A DNA stretch of 64,000 bases from Hofstenia miamia (Eukaryota > Xenacoelomorpha > Acoela > Hofsteniidae): assembly GCA_900660155.1 (NCBI GenBank), contig CABFPE010000131.1, positions 849,027 through 913,026 of the forward strand. The letters run 5' to 3'. The notes under the pieces are model-generated. The model had not been told where the DNA came from. It did not search any database and worked only from the letters and a program-made list of their open reading frames with translations. This document shows, one piece after another, positions 63,119 through 64,000 of the stretch (position 1 is its first letter; each line of letters begins with the position of its first letter). The position numbers were made by a program, and so were the translations under genes.

Positions 63119-63375
63119 ATATAATGTTTAGCCAAGATTAATTCATATTGGTGGACATGTAGAAATTTTCATTACATTGCATAGTAGTAACTGAATACAA
63201 ATAGAAATCTACAATAATCACACAAATTACTCTCACAAATTTGCAANATATAATGTTTAGCCAAGATTAATTCATATTGGTGGACATGTGGAAATTTTCA
63301 TTACATTGCATAGTAGTAACTGAATACAAATAGAAATCTACAATAATCACACAAATTACTCTCACAAATTTGCAA
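63119..63375. repeat. 128-bp duplication across a single N (assembly join)
   Basis: 63119-63246 and 63248-63375 are the same 128-base sequence with about one difference, separated by one N at 63247. Confidence 0.85.
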
Positions 63376-64000
63376 CATGAACGACTCGATAAGACATTGC
63401 CAAAATTCAAAACCGTACGTTAGTAAAATAATTAGCAACTAAATATATCACATTTACTTGTGCATTCAAAATATAATGATGTTAATTAAGAATACACACA
63501 CAGATTACAGTTCCGGCCCACTTCAAGTACTAGAATGTGATTTCACAGCCAAAACTTGTTTCAGTTAGATCTATCGTCAATTATGCCTAATTGCAAACTG
63601 TTCATATCAGATTAAATCTTAAATAGAAATGTATTTTATTCCGACTGACAACACAATGTACTGAATTAATAAATTTAAATAAAATTACAAGGCGACAGAA
63701 GAAAATCAAGATATGAAATTATATATCATCAATTATAAAAATGAGAATATTAATAAATTAATAACTTTTACACTAATGCATTAGACTACGTTGAAATTTC
63801 TCATAAAAATGATGGCATGAGACTCAGAAACTTCGTTCATACTAAAAACGTATTGAACACCATTGGGACAAATACTACTCAGCAAACAAAATATATCTTC
63901 GAAGAACTTTGGCAATGGCAATAAATTGGTAGAAATTAAAATTGCAAAACAAAGAAAATTTTATTAAACAATGTCAAACATTGATATATATATATATATA
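63376..64000. other. Right edge, nothing recognised
   Basis: AT-rich DNA ending in a (TA)n tract from about 63984. Confidence 0.5.

Noticed and set aside
1-64000. tRNA, rRNA or other structured RNA genes
   Set aside because: I saw no cloverleaf-compatible A/B box pair or rRNA-like stretch by eye; a covariance-model scan would be needed to exclude them.

Overview
The window is AT-rich animal DNA, from an invertebrate by its gene content. It has intron-bearing genes with GT..AG splice sites, AATAAA signals, and many DNA transposons (hAT, Tc1/mariner, P-like, Maverick/Polinton-like), with fewer non-LTR retrotransposon pieces. I cannot fix the species or phylum. The glycogen phosphorylase and TRPC-type channel genes are clearly metazoan; nothing looks bacterial or plasmid-borne. 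There are two N gaps (22798-23797, 38133-38403). Two single-N joins have near-identical sequence on both sides and look like assembly artefacts.

Left third (1-21.2 kb): two tandem, same-strand copies of a TRPC-family cation channel gene. Copy B is complete: exons 15148-15408, 15841-16196 and 19282-21004, 779 codons. Copy A has the last two exons, 911-1266 and 7541-9263, with exactly the same lengths and splice phases; its first exon is not in the window. The introns and the spacer hold a P-element-like remnant, Tc1 and hAT remnants, a LINE with a restriction-like endonuclease, a jockey/CR1-like LINE fragment and a 426-bp MITE.

Middle (21-44 kb): no ordinary host gene recognised. It contains ZMYM-type hAT elements, long-inverted-repeat elements, a 29-bp minisatellite, and a decayed Maverick/Polinton-like block on the minus strand: integrase at about 29.75-30.62 kb and packaging ATPase at 31.24-31.95 kb. 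The ATPase P-loop segment lies inside a 286-bp unit tandemly repeated five times (31853-33292). A 108-codon ORF of unknown function (35226-35552) has its upstream region duplicated on both sides. A hAT element with a perfect 8-bp target duplication (37854-39765) carries a second hAT nested inside it; a truncated inverted copy of the composite lies in the TRPC copy A intron.

Right third (44.7-64 kb): glycogen phosphorylase on the minus strand. Nine exons join in frame from 55961 down to a stop at 44756 (590 residues, about the C-terminal two thirds). The N-terminal exons were not found and probably lie beyond the right edge. One intron is GC-AG, and a 1.34-kb hAT with perfect target-site duplication sits just inside it. 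Other introns hold Tc1, hAT and MADF-domain remnants. From 56 kb on there is a nearly full-length frameshifted Tc1 element, MITEs and hAT fragments.

The main biological content is therefore a duplicated, unusual TRPC channel and a housekeeping glycogen-breakdown enzyme. Most of the rest is transposon-derived or unassigned.
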